This document shows, one piece after another, positions 1 through 9,041 of a stretch of 64,000 nt of DNA. Both the position numbers and the translations under genes were made by a program. The notes beneath the pieces were generated by a model, which saw nothing but the letters and a program-made list of their open reading frames with translations, was not told where the DNA came from and did no database searches. The first letter of the stretch is position 1. Each line of letters opens with the position of its first letter. Source of the DNA: Pseudoalteromonas piscicida (GTDB taxonomy: Bacteria > Pseudomonadota > Gammaproteobacteria > Enterobacterales > Alteromonadaceae); NCBI RefSeq assembly GCF_002744175.1, contig NZ_NKHF01000055.1, forward strand, positions 1-64,000, written 5' to 3'.

Positions 1-161
1 CTGGGCGACGCCATGGTAGGAGCGCTTCACGCGGCGAGCTGTGAAAAGGCCACGAGGTGAACTCGCTCCTACTGGGTGAACGCCTTGGTAGGAGCCGCTT
101 CATGCGGCGAGCCGTTAAAAAATCGCGAGGTGAACTCGCGCCTACCGAGTGAACGCCTTGG
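1..161. repeat. Tandem palindromic (REP-like) repeat, at least two units of about 72 bp
   Basis: Two units begin GTAGGAG at 16 and 88. Each is closed by a complementary arm: GTAGGAGCG at 16-24 pairs with CGCTCCTAC at 64-72, and GGTAGG at 87-92 pairs with CCTACC at 141-146. Both units carry a cGAGGTGAACTCGc segment. The linker GTGAACGCCTTGG recurs after each unit, and a diverged copy of it (positions 1-16) shows that the array continues beyond the left window edge. The GTAGGAGCG arm resembles REP elements of other gammaproteobacteria; the family assignment is inference. Confidence 0.75.
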
Positions 162-185
162 CGGCGATTAATGAAATCCATTCTA

Positions 186-256
186 GAGGAATAAACTTAA
201 CATGATAGTAGGTTCCTGGGTTACTTGCTTTGTTGGGTTTATTCCTCGATTTTTCC
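186..256. terminator. Long-loop hairpin with T-run, probable terminator of an upstream gene
   Basis: An 11-bp perfect inverted repeat, GAGGAATAAAC at 186-196 and GTTTATTCCTC at 237-247, is followed by GATTTTT. The 40-nt loop is long for an intrinsic terminator, so function is uncertain. It would end transcription entering from the left edge before the gmk promoter. Confidence 0.4.
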
Positions 257-259
257 TTA

Positions 260-288
260 GTGTATTCTTACACGTTACTCGGTATAAT
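260..288 (+). promoter_or_regulatory. Candidate sigma-70 promoter for gmk
   Basis: A perfect TATAAT lies at 283-288, about 70 nt upstream of the gmk start. No good TTGACA is present at the expected distance (the region near 261 reads TGTATT). Only the -10 element is well supported. Confidence 0.4.
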
Positions 289-360
289 GTCCGCTTTTAG
301 CACTGCGGCAGACTAGAGTAAACTAATACGACTCGGCCGGTATTTTTGTTGAGAATGACT

Positions 361-984
361 ATGACATCACCTACACGCGGTAATCTGTTTATCCTTTCTG
401 CACCTTCTGGTGCCGGTAAATCAAGTTTAATCAAAGCATTACTGGAAAAGCACGACGACATTAAAGTGTCGGTGTCTCATACCACCCGTGCACCTCGTCC
501 GGGCGAGGAAAATGGCGTACATTATCACTTTGTCTCGGTTGATGAGTTTAAACAGCTGATCGACAAGGGTGATTTTTTTGAATGGGCACAAGTATTCGAA
601 AACTACTATGGCACGTCTAAACAAGCGATTGAAGATCAGCTTGCCGCTGGCATCGATGTGTTTTTAGATATTGATTGGCAAGGCGCCCGTCAGGTACGTG
701 AGCTAATGCCTGAAGTAAAAACCATCTTTATTCTCCCACCTTCTACCGCTGAGCTAGAAAACCGCTTAAATGGCCGAGGCCAAGACTCGCAAGAAGTGAT
801 CGCTGGGCGTATGGCAGAAGCGAAATCAGAAAGCTCGCACTACAACGAGTTTGACTATATTTTGGTTAATGACGACTTTGAACAAACGCGCGGTGAGCTT
901 GAGCATATTGTTATTGCTGCAAGACTTGAGCAAAAAGCGCAGTCATCTCGTCATCAGGCGCTGATCGCCGACTTGCTAAAATAA
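361..984 (+). CDS. gmk: Guanylate kinase
   Basis: It phosphorylates GMP to GDP with ATP in the cytoplasm, an essential step of guanine nucleotide synthesis. The N-terminal P-loop reads [10 protein letters not shown], followed by the GMP-binding stretch [13 protein letters not shown] and the segment [12 protein letters not shown]. Length is about 207 residues, typical for the family. The reading frame is open from a TTG at 346 and an ATG at 355. The ATG at 361 is preferred because GAG at 351-353 is correctly spaced from it. It lies directly upstream of rpoZ and spoT, a conserved order that groups guanine nucleotide supply with (p)ppGpp metabolism. A hairpin separates it from rpoZ. Identification is secure; only the start is uncertain by a few codons. 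Confidence 0.97.
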   Translation: MTSPTRGNLFILSAPSGAGKSSLIKALLEKHDDIKVSVSHTTRAPRPGEENGVHYHFVSVDEFKQLIDKGDFFEWAQVFENYYGTSKQAIEDQLAAGIDVFLDIDWQGARQVRELMPEVKTIFILPPSTAELENRLNGRGQDSQEVIAGRMAEAKSESSHYNEFDYILVNDDFEQTRGELEHIVIAARLEQKAQSSRHQALIADLLK

Positions 985-1011
985 TTACTTTTTAACCATC
1001 AATACTTGGCG

Positions 1012-1043
1012 AAAGGCTAGACATACAGTAAACTAGCCTTTTG
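1012..1043 (+). terminator. Hairpin between gmk and rpoZ
   Basis: AAAGGCTAG at 1012-1020 pairs with CTAGCCTTT at 1033-1041 across a 12-nt loop, followed by TGC. The short T-run suggests a weak or attenuating terminator between gmk and rpoZ. Confidence 0.55.
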
Positions 1044-1071
1044 CATAATGAACTGAATTTGGAGTGCTTCG

Positions 1072-1347
1072 ATGGCTCGCGTAACTGTAGAAGATGCAGT
1101 AGATAAAATTGGTAACCGCTTTGACTTGATTTTAGTAGCAGCGCGTCGCGCTCGCCAAATTTCTGTAGGCGGTAAAGATCCTATGGTTGATGCTGAAAAT
1201 GACAAGCCAACCGTAATCGCGCTACGTGAAATTGAGCAAGGTTTTGTAACCACTGACTCGCTTGATATTATCGACCGTGAAGAGCAGCAGCATCAAGAAG
1301 CTGCAGAGCTTGCAGCCGTGGCTGCAATCGTTGGTGGCAATCGCTAA
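1072..1347 (+). CDS. rpoZ: DNA-directed RNA polymerase omega subunit
   Basis: This small subunit aids folding and assembly of the beta-prime subunit and forms part of a ppGpp-binding site on RNA polymerase. The 91-residue protein starts [19 protein letters not shown], the family hallmark, and has the conserved RARQI and ALREIEQG segments. The start follows a GGAG ribosome binding site. It lies between gmk and spoT as in most gammaproteobacteria. A strong terminator follows at 1371, so spoT probably has its own promoter in the 246-nt gap. Confidence 0.98.
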   Translation: MARVTVEDAVDKIGNRFDLILVAARRARQISVGGKDPMVDAENDKPTVIALREIEQGFVTTDSLDIIDREEQQHQEAAELAAVAAIVGGNR

Positions 1348-1370
1348 TCCAACCACTGTCTTGATTCAAT

Positions 1371-1400
1371 AATGCCAGCTTTTGCTGGCATTATTGTTTT
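1371..1400 (+). terminator. Intrinsic terminator of rpoZ
   Basis: A perfect 9-bp stem, AATGCCAGC at 1371-1379 and GCTGGCATT at 1384-1392, with a TTTT loop, is followed by ATTGTTTT. Confidence 0.85.
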
Positions 1401-1429
1401 ATACCAATTGAAATTAAAACAATTGGTAT
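1401..1429. repeat. Minimal inverted-repeat element with the ends of the 160-170 bp repeat family
   Basis: ATACCAATTG at 1401-1410 and CAATTGGTAT at 1420-1429 are perfect inverted repeats around a 9-nt A/T spacer. The same ATACCAATT...AATTGGTAT termini bound the larger elements at 18604 and 38288, so this may be an internally deleted copy. A chance A/T-rich palindrome is the alternative. Confidence 0.5.
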
Positions 1430-1593
1430 AATTACCAGCAAATTGTACAACTTATAACGCCTTTAACTTCCTAACAAGTAGCATAAATTGTTCATTGGCA
1501 TTGCTGGTGTTTCATCGTATATTCTTAAGTAATTAGCTTGTAAGTCGTTTTTATACTCGTTGAGTATAGCTTCTCTGAAACATTGGAGTGTGA

Positions 1594-3696
1594 ATGTATC
1601 TGTTTGAAGGCCTCAAAAAGAAAATCTCAGAATATTTGTCACCAGAAGACGTCGATTTGGTGCAAAAAGCCTATGTCGTGGCCCGCGAGGCACACGAGGG
1701 ACAGACTCGCTCTAGTGGTGAGCCTTATATTACTCACCCGGTGGAAGTAACTCAGATCTTAGCAAGTATGAAGCTTGACCATGAAACACTGATGGCAGCG
1801 CTCATGCATGATGTGATTGAAGATACGGATTTTAGCCAAGATGATTTAGCCGAGATCTTTGGTAACACGGTTGCTGAGCTGGTGGAAGGGGTATCTAAGC
1901 TCGACAAACTGAGTTTTAAAGATAAAAAAGAGTTTCAAGCTGAAAACTATCGCAAGATGATTATGGCGATGACTCAGGATATTCGCGTCATCCTTATTAA
2001 ACTTGCGGATAGAACGCACAACATGCGAACGCTTGGGGCGCTTCGTCCTGATAAACGTCGTCGTATCGCTCGTGAAACTCTAGAGATTTACGCGCCAATT
2101 GCAAACCGCCTTGGTATTCATGATATTAAAAATGAGTTAGAAGACTTAGGGTTTCAAGCATTATATCCAATGCGTTACCGTGCTCTGCGCTCAGAGGTGG
2201 CGAAGGCACGTGGCAACCGCAAAGAAGTGATCAGCAATATTCAGTCTGAAATCGAATCTAGATTAGAAGAGGCTGGGATCCAAGGCTCAGTAAAAGGGCG
2301 TGAAAAGCATTTATATAGTATTTATCGAAAAATGCTGAATAAAGAGCTAATGTTCAACGAAGTTATGGACATTTATGCCTTTAGGATTAATGTTGATAAC
2401 CTTGACACCTGCTACCGTGTGTTAGGCGTTGCACATAACTTATATAAGCCGATAGAAACTCGCTTTAAAGATTATATCGCCGTGCCAAAAACCAACGGCT
2501 ATCAATCACTGCATACGTCACTGGTTGGCCCTCACGGCATTCCAGTAGAAATCCAAATTCGTACTCACGATATGGATCATATGGCTGACAAAGGGGTAGC
2601 AGCGCACTGGATGTATAAAAAGTCAGGTGATAATGCCGGCCATACCGCGCAACAACGTGCACGTCAGTGGATGCAAAGCTTACTTGAACTGCAGCAAAGC
2701 GCTGGTTCGTCTTTTGAGTTTGTTGAAAACGTTAAAACCGAATTATTCCCCGAAGAAATTTACGTCTTTACCCCAGATGGCCGCATTGTAGAACTACCAA
2801 TGGGGGCAACGGCGGTAGACTTTGCTTACGCTGTGCACACCGATGTAGGTAATACCTGCGTGGGCGCGCGCGTTAACCGCAAACCTTACCCGCTAAGCAA
2901 AGCGCTAGATACGGGGCAAACGGTCGAAGTTATTACCAGCTCAGGTGCCCATCCAAATGCAACTTGGTTAAATTTTGTCGTAACGGGCAAAGCACGCCTT
3001 GGGATCCGCAATTACCTCAAGAGCCAGCAAGAGGAAGAGGCAATTCAGTTAGGCCGTCGCTTGTTAGATTCAGCATTGGGTGAGTACAAGTTAGATGATA
3101 TTGCTCAAGAGCAGATTGATAACGTACTGGAAGAGCATAGCCTCAACACGCTGTTAGAGCTGTTGGTGGAGATTGGCTGCGGTAATATCATGAGCGTATT
3201 GATAGCGAAGCGCCTATTACAAGACGATAATGCGGTTGAAGATATTGCTAAACGAGCAAAAGCAGCGATAATCGGTACTGAGGGTATGCTAGTTACCTAC
3301 GCTAAGTGTTGTCGTCCGGTCCCAGGAGATGCAATCACCGCGTATGTGAGCCAAGGTAAAGGCCTGATGGTACACCGTCAAGAGTGTAAAAATATCAAAG
3401 GTTGGCAGAACGAACGCTCGAAATATTTCGTTGTGAAATGGGAAGACAACCCAGAGAAAGAATATATCGCAGCGCTACGTGTGGAGATCATTAACCACCA
3501 AGGTGCGCTGGCTAAATTAACTAATGTTGTTGCGACCACTCAAGCCAATATTGTTGAAATCGCAACCGACGAAAAAGAAAGTAATTTATACGTGATTGAT
3601 TTAGGTATTACCGTGAAAAACCGAATTCATGTCGCTGATATTATGCGCCGAATTCGAGTAATGCCAGACGTGCAACGCGTGTATCGTAAAAAATAA
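1594..3696 (+). CDS. spoT: Bifunctional (p)ppGpp synthetase/hydrolase SpoT
   Basis: It hydrolyses and weakly synthesises the alarmone (p)ppGpp, setting growth rate under starvation. Domain order is the full RSH plan: HD hydrolase (H48, then H72-D73 in the HDVIEDTD motif), synthetase region (with [16 protein letters not shown] near 325-340), TGS ([16 protein letters not shown], about 386-447), and a C-terminal ACT domain ending at residue 700. The intact HD motif argues for SpoT rather than RelA. The start ATG follows a GGAG site. ridA follows after a 10-nt gap, so the two are probably co-transcribed. Confidence 0.97.
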   Translation: MYLFEGLKKKISEYLSPEDVDLVQKAYVVAREAHEGQTRSSGEPYITHPVEVTQILASMKLDHETLMAALMHDVIEDTDFSQDDLAEIFGNTVAELVEGVSKLDKLSFKDKKEFQAENYRKMIMAMTQDIRVILIKLADRTHNMRTLGALRPDKRRRIARETLEIYAPIANRLGIHDIKNELEDLGFQALYPMRYRALRSEVAKARGNRKEVISNIQSEIESRLEEAGIQGSVKGREKHLYSIYRKMLNKELMFNEVMDIYAFRINVDNLDTCYRVLGVAHNLYKPIETRFKDYIAVPKTNGYQSLHTSLVGPHGIPVEIQIRTHDMDHMADKGVAAHWMYKKSGDNAGHTAQQRARQWMQSLLELQQSAGSSFEFVENVKTELFPEEIYVFTPDGRIVELPMGATAVDFAYAVHTDVGNTCVGARVNRKPYPLSKALDTGQTVEVITSSGAHPNATWLNFVVTGKARLGIRNYLKSQQEEEAIQLGRRLLDSALGEYKLDDIAQEQIDNVLEEHSLNTLLELLVEIGCGNIMSVLIAKRLLQDDNAVEDIAKRAKAAIIGTEGMLVTYAKCCRPVPGDAITAYVSQGKGLMVHRQECKNIKGWQNERSKYFVVKWEDNPEKEYIAALRVEIINHQGALAKLTNVVATTQANIVEIATDEKESNLYVIDLGITVKNRIHVADIMRRIRVMPDVQRVYRKK

Positions 3697-3706
3697 AGGA
3701 ACATCC

Positions 3707-4099
3707 ATGAACAAAGCTATTATTTCAACAGATAAAGCGCCAGCAGCCATCGGCACTTACAACCAAGCGGTAAAAGTTGGTACTGCGGTGTATTTATCTG
3801 GTCAGATTCCACTGGTTCCAGAGACAATGGAATTTATTTCTGAAGACTTTGCAGAACAAACGCATCAAGTATTCAAAAATCTTATTGCAGTTTGTGAAGA
3901 AGCAGGTGGTGAGCTGCAAGATATGGTGAAAGTAAATATTTTCTTAACTGATCTGAGCAACTTTGCGACAGTAAATGAGATTATGTCACAGTACTTTAGA
4001 AAGCCTTATCCCGCTCGTGCTGCCATTGGTGTAAAAGAACTACCAAAAGGCGCGCAAATTGAGATTGATGGCATCATGGAGTTGCCATCAACAAACTAA
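3707..4099 (+). CDS. ridA: RidA family 2-iminobutanoate/2-iminopropanoate deaminase
   Basis: RidA proteins hydrolyse reactive enamine/imine intermediates released by PLP enzymes such as threonine dehydratase, protecting PLP-dependent enzymes. The 130-residue protein has the family features: an [18 protein letters not shown] start, the YPARAAIGV segment with the substrate-binding Arg, and a C-terminal IEIDGIMEL with the catalytic-region Glu. It sits 10 nt after spoT behind an AAAGGA ribosome binding site, and is followed by a strong terminator. Confidence 0.93.
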   Translation: MNKAIISTDKAPAAIGTYNQAVKVGTAVYLSGQIPLVPETMEFISEDFAEQTHQVFKNLIAVCEEAGGELQDMVKVNIFLTDLSNFATVNEIMSQYFRKPYPARAAIGVKELPKGAQIEIDGIMELPSTN

Positions 4100-4108
4100 G
4101 TTGGTTAT

Positions 4109-4137
4109 CGCTCCTGCAGTAGCAGGAGCGGATTTTT
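4109..4137. terminator. Bidirectional terminator between ridA and the TonB-dependent receptor gene
   Basis: CGCTCCTGC at 4109-4117 and GCAGGAGCG at 4122-4130 form a perfect 9-bp stem with an AGTA loop, followed on the plus strand by GATTTTTG. It lies between two convergent genes. Confidence 0.88.
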
Positions 4138-4194
4138 GTAATACGGTTTAGACAATCCCCGTCACAACATAGTGGCCAATACCCTGCCAATTAA

Positions 4195-6651
4195 CTAAAG
4201 TTTGATTTCTACACCGAATGTGACAGTGCGTCCTGGTTCTGGCATCGCCACCACTGAGCCGGATGATACAGTGTATCGATTGGTTAAGTTACTGACGGTA
4301 AGAAATGCGGAATAACTCTCGTTGAATTTATAATCTGCATAAAAATCAAGTTGGTAACCCGCAGGGATACGCTGCAATGCATTCGCACCAGTACCGCTTA
4401 AGAAACCTGCAGGATGCATTTTTTCAGAGTGACCCTTATAGGTTAAGCCGATATCTGCTTTGTCGTTAAATAAGGTTGTGCCAATATTAGCAATAAGATG
4501 CTTTTTAGGTGGAATACGCACCGGTGTTAAGCTGCCTGAAAAACCGGTGGCATTACAAGTGTCGACACCCTCAGCTTCAGCGACAAGGCTTGAACACATC
4601 TCAACGTCAAAATATTTGGTGTAGGCAATTTTGCCGTAAAATAGATCGCCCTGATAGTTAAGGCCAAACTCTGCGCCCGGTAGCTCAAACTTATCATAGT
4701 TGGTGAAAGTGAAGTTTTGATCCCAAGACTCTGCGTCTGGTTTTTTACTAGGTAAAAATCCCGTTGCCAGCATATCTTTAATATGGGTATTAAAATACTC
4801 AGCAAAAACGACTAACTTATCGCCATTGGTCAAGACGTTGGAAAAGTCACTTTCAATACCAATGTCGTAAGACTGGGTTTTTTCAGGGCCTACAGGGTAG
4901 TCTGGCGAGTAAGAAAATACTTCATTAGAGATAGTAGACTCATATAGGTTTGGCATGCGGTAGGCATTACTAAACTTTGCTTTGATTGCGGTATTGTCTA
5001 CTACATAGTAAACCCCCTGCACTGTGATATCGGTTTTACCATCAAAGCGCAACTGCTCACCAGTTTGGTGATCTTGGTTCTCAGAGTCATGATGATTGAT
5101 ATTCAGCGAGAGCTCTAGCGGTGATAAGTCGATTTGAGCATTGGTGAAAATCGCACGCTTTACCTGCTTGCCATGACGAGAAGTTGGCGTGTATTGGTGA
5201 TCGTCAGGAAAATAATCTTTTTTGAAGTTGTTCAGCCAATCTTTATGTGGCGCTAAAGTTTCTTCTTGCCAAGAGAGGCCATACAACAAGGTTACCGGAT
5301 AGCTAGCGACGGTGAATGAAGAAGTATTTAACACCCCTACACCAGCTCGCTTGTTGCTGTAGCGATGGAAATACTGACCTGCATTACTTCCTAGGTTGCT
5401 ACCCAGCGCATTATACTGTTTTAGTTTTGCGCTGGTGCGCCACGCGTTGATCTTTAAGTCGATAAGTGAGGTAGACGCTGGTAAGTAGCGATAGAGCACA
5501 CTGGCACTGTTAACGGTAGCTGAGCCTGGCTCCCATTGTGGCATGGTCTCAACCCCTTCAGGGATCTTTTCAATATGGGTTTGTTTTTCGCCGTTTTCGT
5601 CAACACTGGTCCAGTATTTCAAATCTCCAGCTCGACCTTTATACCAGTAGCTCGCCAGCATTTCTCCAGCTTCTTGTCGATGCAATCGAGTGTTAGCTTC
5701 TATTGAATGCTCATCGTTCAGTGCATAGCTAAACTTAGCCAGGTATGACTCGCTTTCAAAGCTGGTATTTACGACTTCACCTTCGCGGTTGACTGGAGGA
5801 GGTGTATGGACGATTTCGGTTGTTTCGATATACTCAGACCAAGGCACGTTGAGTGCATTACCGGCAGCGTCTGTTGGTGGCACATATTTGGTGAATTCAT
5901 CGACTTCTACAAAGTTGTCGAAGCCGTGTTTACCAGCAAAATAGTTACCGACTTTTTTATCACTGAACGCGAGTACGGCTTGTAACTTATCTGACTGGTA
6001 AGCTGTTGCAAAGGTAATACCACCGCCGTCAAAATCAAACGTATCGTTGTCGTTGCTGACTTCATAGTAACTTTGGAGGCCAAAGTTTTCTGCGATTTCA
6101 GGCATTTTGTTGTTATTGTGGGTTTTTAATTTAACTAGTGCGCCAAACTGCTCACCTTCTTTAAACACATCTTGCGCATTTAAGGTGCGAATGGTCACAC
6201 TGCCACCGATTGCGCCAGAGCTAAACGCAGAGCCTTTGCTGGTAGCCCCTTTTTCTAGTGATAGATCGCTAATTAAATCGGAGTCGATATATGTTCGATC
6301 TGCACTGCCCATATAACCACGGTTAGTGTGTGTCGACTGTAGGCTACCATCAATGAAGATAGGTACTCGGCCCTCACCTTGAACACCTCGAATACCAATA
6401 TCGAGGGCGCCAGCTTCGTTACGTAAGTTGTTGGCATTCACTCCTGTAAAGGTTGAAAAGATATCTGAGTTTGAACTTCCCTTTGTATGCTCAATTTCAC
6501 GTTTTCTTAGTTGAAGCTTTTCCCCCTCAACAACGATAACTTCTATATTTTGGTCAGCTAGCTTCACGTCTGAAGCAAATGTTTGTGTTGCTTGCATACT
6601 GAAAAGAGAAGCAGCAACAGCAATAGATAATTTGGAGTAGTTCATATTCAA
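4195..6651 (-). CDS. TonB-dependent outer-membrane receptor, probably for iron or heme
   Basis: This outer-membrane barrel takes up a bound substrate with TonB-ExbBD energy. Visible are a signal peptide ending near TFAS, a plug domain (roughly residues 35-160, with IGIRGVQGEGRVPIFIDGSL and an EKGATSKGSAFSSGAIGG segment), and a barrel ending in a beta strand with the usual aromatic-type C-terminus (GRTVTFGVEIKL). The 818-residue length fits large receptors. The plug wording resembles HasR-type heme receptors, but this is a weak clue. A Fur-like box about 40 nt upstream supports iron regulation. No exbBD, hemophore or siderophore gene is adjacent, so the substrate is unproven. Confidence 0.85.
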   Translation of the reverse strand: MNMNYSKLSIAVAASLFSMQATQTFASDVKLADQNIEVIVVEGEKLQLRKREIEHTKGSSNSDIFSTFTGVNANNLRNEAGALDIGIRGVQGEGRVPIFIDGSLQSTHTNRGYMGSADRTYIDSDLISDLSLEKGATSKGSAFSSGAIGGSVTIRTLNAQDVFKEGEQFGALVKLKTHNNNKMPEIAENFGLQSYYEVSNDNDTFDFDGGGITFATAYQSDKLQAVLAFSDKKVGNYFAGKHGFDNFVEVDEFTKYVPPTDAAGNALNVPWSEYIETTEIVHTPPPVNREGEVVNTSFESESYLAKFSYALNDEHSIEANTRLHRQEAGEMLASYWYKGRAGDLKYWTSVDENGEKQTHIEKIPEGVETMPQWEPGSATVNSASVLYRYLPASTSLIDLKINAWRTSAKLKQYNALGSNLGSNAGQYFHRYSNKRAGVGVLNTSSFTVASYPVTLLYGLSWQEETLAPHKDWLNNFKKDYFPDDHQYTPTSRHGKQVKRAIFTNAQIDLSPLELSLNINHHDSENQDHQTGEQLRFDGKTDITVQGVYYVVDNTAIKAKFSNAYRMPNLYESTISNEVFSYSPDYPVGPEKTQSYDIGIESDFSNVLTNGDKLVVFAEYFNTHIKDMLATGFLPSKKPDAESWDQNFTFTNYDKFELPGAEFGLNYQGDLFYGKIAYTKYFDVEMCSSLVAEAEGVDTCNATGFSGSLTPVRIPPKKHLIANIGTTLFNDKADIGLTYKGHSEKMHPAGFLSGTGANALQRIPAGYQLDFYADYKFNESYSAFLTVSNLTNRYTVSSGSVVAMPEPGRTVTFGVEIKL

Positions 6652-6690
6652 AACACGGCAACTGGTTGTAACTTAAATAGGAGCGCACAT

Positions 6691-6709
6691 GATAATGATT
6701 TCTATTACA
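6691..6709 (-). promoter_or_regulatory. Candidate Fur box upstream of the TonB-dependent receptor
   Basis: The 19 bases from 6691 start GATAATGATTTCTATTAC and match the consensus GATAATGATAATCATTATC at 13 of 19 positions by eye, including the first nine. They lie 40-58 nt upstream of the receptor start, a typical operator position. Confidence 0.6.
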
Positions 6710-7020
6710 AATTCTAGTGCTTTGTATGAATTTAGGTAAAAATAAGCCATTACTACCGTGTGGTGTAACTAAGTACTTACTTATTGTTTTTAAAAAATTA
6801 TCAAATAGGGGTTGTAAGGAAGAACGCTATTTTTGTGTTACTTGAATCGTCTAGGTTAAGTAGAAGGGAAGGGACATACTGCTATGGGGGCAAATAATGT
6901 GTGGAAAGGGTTGGAGAAATCAAGGGGAAGCAGAGCTGCCCCTTTTAGTTGGTGTTTCAGTACACGAGCGTGTTGGCACGCAGCAGGGTTCTATACGTTG
7001 CGCAGTTGTATTACACGTTG
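6710..7020. other. Intergenic region without a supported gene
   Basis: This stretch separates the divergent-facing Fur-box promoter of the receptor from the end of the membrane protein at 7021. A plus-strand frame opens at 6884 but runs into the 3' end of the opposite-strand gene and has a Cys/Ser-rich, non-protein-like composition. No clear terminator, RNA gene or repeat is visible. Confidence 0.5.
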
Positions 7021-7707
7021 TTATGACCTGCCTTGTGACTCATGCTCTTTAAACCTTGCGCTATCCTCTTTTTCCTCAATTGGGGCTGGACGAAAGCGTT
7101 CAACATAAACGGTTGCCAAGAGTACTGTTACAACGGCGGCGAGCAAAATTGCTTTGGCATATGGATAGCTTTGATATACCCAATTCCAACTCCAAAATGG
7201 CTTAGCAGTATCCTCTGCGACACCGAAAATATAGTCCATATTGCGAATTAAGTTTTCGATGAATGCGGCTATATCAACCACCATGAAAAGAAAATAGATT
7301 CCTACCAACAGAATATCAGCGTGAGTCATATAAATAAACTCTCGCTTCTCTGGAACGAATTTGCTTATAAAAGCCATGGATAATTTCGTTCTATTTTTGA
7401 AATAGTAAAATAGTGCTAGATCAGTGAAAAAGTGCAGTGAAAATATTAAAGCATTTACAAAGTAGGCCGGCCTTTCAGGGAATAATATCTCAGTGATCAA
7501 TGAATATAAGAAGAATTCAAAAGAAATAACTAATACCAAGCCCGCAGAGATATGCTTAATATTCTCTTGTGATTTGAAAAAGAATGTAAATATTAAAGTA
7601 GTAACAATGATATAAATATAGGCATACTCTTCAAAGGTAATTTGAATATACGCAATAAAAAACCATGCTACTACCGCTAACAAGGCAAAGTGCCAAGTTT
7701 TAATCAT
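7021..7707 (-). CDS. Multipass membrane protein paired with a small double-glycine-leader peptide
   Basis: No known family is recognised. The 228-residue protein has about six hydrophobic segments (roughly 4-25, 28-46, 53-73, 84-106, 130-153, 185-205) and a charged cytoplasmic-type tail (EEKEDSARFKEHE). Its ATG overlaps the stop of the peptide gene at 7704-7883 (ATGA), so the two are translationally coupled. Three motifs, FFTDL (93-97), DIAAF (145-149) and FWSW (171-174), recur in the same order in the membrane protein at 31172, which also follows a small peptide gene. Possible roles are immunity, receptor or processing partner for the peptide; none is demonstrated. An HTH regulator lies upstream on the same strand. 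Confidence 0.75.
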   Translation of the reverse strand: MIKTWHFALLAVVAWFFIAYIQITFEEYAYIYIIVTTLIFTFFFKSQENIKHISAGLVLVISFEFFLYSLITEILFPERPAYFVNALIFSLHFFTDLALFYYFKNRTKLSMAFISKFVPEKREFIYMTHADILLVGIYFLFMVVDIAAFIENLIRNMDYIFGVAEDTAKPFWSWNWVYQSYPYAKAILLAAVVTVLLATVYVERFRPAPIEEKEDSARFKEHESQGRS

Positions 7708-7883
7708 TTAACTTTCCTTGATCCTGAAGGTAGAGAACTAAGATGGTAGGAAGGCCTTGATGAGCTCCTTGGATCATCTTTGATAACACCTAAGCTACCG
7801 CCGTAGACTCGCTCTTTTTCAGCCTTTGATAAGTGCCTTGCTTTCATTTTCTCTGTTATACCTTTCTGATTTGAAGACATCAT
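7704..7883 (-). CDS. Small peptide (59 aa) with double-glycine-type leader and IKDDPRS core
   Basis: A short gene with an AAGGAAT ribosome binding site and ATG at 7883 (a second ATG is next to it). Its stop overlaps the start of the membrane protein gene. Residues 18-29 read LSKAEKERVYGG and fit the double-glycine leader pattern: L at -12, S at -11, E at -8, V at -4, GG at -2/-1. Cleavage there would release a 30-residue basic peptide beginning SLGVIKDDPRSSSRPS. The second peptide in the window, at 30974, shares the leader spacing and the IKD-PRS core. A secreted signal or bacteriocin-like peptide is the inference. No C39-type peptidase-transporter is nearby, so export would need a partner encoded elsewhere. 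Confidence 0.7.
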   Translation of the reverse strand: MMSSNQKGITEKMKARHLSKAEKERVYGGSLGVIKDDPRSSSRPSYHLSSLPSGSRKVK

Positions 7884-8126
7884 ATTCTATTCCTTATAGG
7901 GTTTTGCAGTGGTTAATATTGTCAATACAGTACTCAGAAACTTACCTATTGAGAATAACTTGTAACATTAAGATAGCTAACTTGCCAAGTGTTAGGCTTA
8001 GGTGAAGTTCCCTTATTCTCGGGTCATTATCTATTTTTCAGTCTCCAGCTACTAGGTATATTAACTAGTGGTATAGGATTACTTAACCAGTTTCTTGTAA
8101 TTTTAAGTTGGCTAATAACATAACTT

Positions 8127-8426
8127 TTACTCTTCCACTTTCTTTGGATTAGAAGTTGTTGGGCTTTTGCGTCTTAATTGAGTATCACTAATTAAACTCC
8201 GTAGCGCTTGAAACTGTTTAATGATGGGAGAAAGATCAATATCACAGTATTTACACCAAACTTGAAAGTGATCCCAAGGTATACGACTAACTCCATTTTC
8301 ATAGTTTTCGTACGTTTGACGACTAATACCAACAAGGTCGGCCATTTGCTGTGTAGTTTTTTGGGCAGCAAGGCGCATTCTTCTAAGATCATCACCGTTA
8401 TATTTAAAATTGGGATTGCCCACCAA
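8127..8426 (-). CDS. XRE-family helix-turn-helix DNA-binding protein
   Basis: The 99-residue protein carries one HTH of the Cro/CI type in its N-terminal half (about 12-60): MRLAAQKTTQQMADLVGISR with recognition helix SRQTYENYENG. The C-terminus is short and basic with no effector domain. The frame starts at a TTG (8426), with a GTG at 8423 that is better spaced from AAGGA. It lies 243 nt upstream of the small-peptide/membrane-protein pair on the same strand, so it is a candidate local regulator. Its DNA target is not visible. Confidence 0.8.
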   Translation of the reverse strand: MVGNPNFKYNGDDLRRMRLAAQKTTQQMADLVGISRQTYENYENGVSRIPWDHFQVWCKYCDIDLSPIIKQFQALRSLISDTQLRRKSPTTSNPKKVEE

Positions 8427-8706
8427 TTTAATCCTTTGCTTATGGGAGAGTACTCTTAAACTCTATATAAGTTATTTTTTTGTATAATATTTGTTGTGAT
8501 TGTATCGGTGGTTGTAATTTTAATCAATGAAAACGTTTCCGTAAGAGGGAAGTTTATTCACTGACTTTTCGTGGTAACACACTCGCCGGTATACTTTTCA
8601 CCTTGATTTCTTTACTTTAATTTTAAAGCTGGTTCGACAAGATTTTTTAGCAAGGCTTTTGTTATTTTAGTGTGAAATAAAAGTAAGGTTAACAACTGAG
8701 GATGAT

Positions 8707-8940
8707 ATGGATTATCTACGTCAATACAATGACTTAAATATTCTCTATGAAGCACTTAAAAAAGCAAGTCGCGAAGAGGTTGAAGTTCCTGAAACGACCA
8801 CTAAATGGTTTTCTCTTGTAGAAAGTACCTTATTTGAGCTTCAGGAACTGGCTTATATGGAAAAGGCATATATGCAGAAGTCTCGGACCATGAATAATCT
8901 CATCGAACTGGTGTATGCCAGTGTTCCTACCACTGAATAG
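8707..8940 (+). CDS. Small hypothetical protein (77 aa)
   Basis: A short, acidic, mostly helical frame with a good ribosome binding site (TGAGGATGAT before ATG). It is followed within 40 nt by a perfect 13-bp terminator, which supports it as a real gene. No domain is recognised. The middle (WFSLVESTLFELQELAYMEKAYMQK) looks like an amphipathic helix. It is transcribed away from the HTH gene; the 280-nt spacer contains a TATAAT-like GTATAATAT near 8482. Function unknown. Confidence 0.6.
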   Translation: MDYLRQYNDLNILYEALKKASREEVEVPETTTKWFSLVESTLFELQELAYMEKAYMQKSRTMNNLIELVYASVPTTE

Positions 8941-8980
8941 TGGTAAATAGAAGAAACAAAATTGTATGTTTTACAGTGGT

Positions 8981-9026
8981 AAGAGTGCCAATAAAACTCG
9001 GTTGAGTATTGGCACTCTTTTTTTAG
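8981..9026 (+). terminator. Strong intrinsic terminator
   Basis: A perfect 13-bp stem, AAGAGTGCCAATA at 8981-8993 and TATTGGCACTCTT at 9007-9019, is followed by a run of T. It ends the 8707 gene and, being nearly symmetrical, may also serve the convergent DUF3299 gene. Confidence 0.9.
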
Positions 9027-9041
9027 TGATTGGCGTCGTTT

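Noticed and set aside
6884..7108. Plus-strand 74-aa frame downstream of the receptor promoter region
   Set aside because: It runs into the 3' end of the opposite-strand membrane protein gene and its Cys/Ser/Arg-rich composition is not protein-like.
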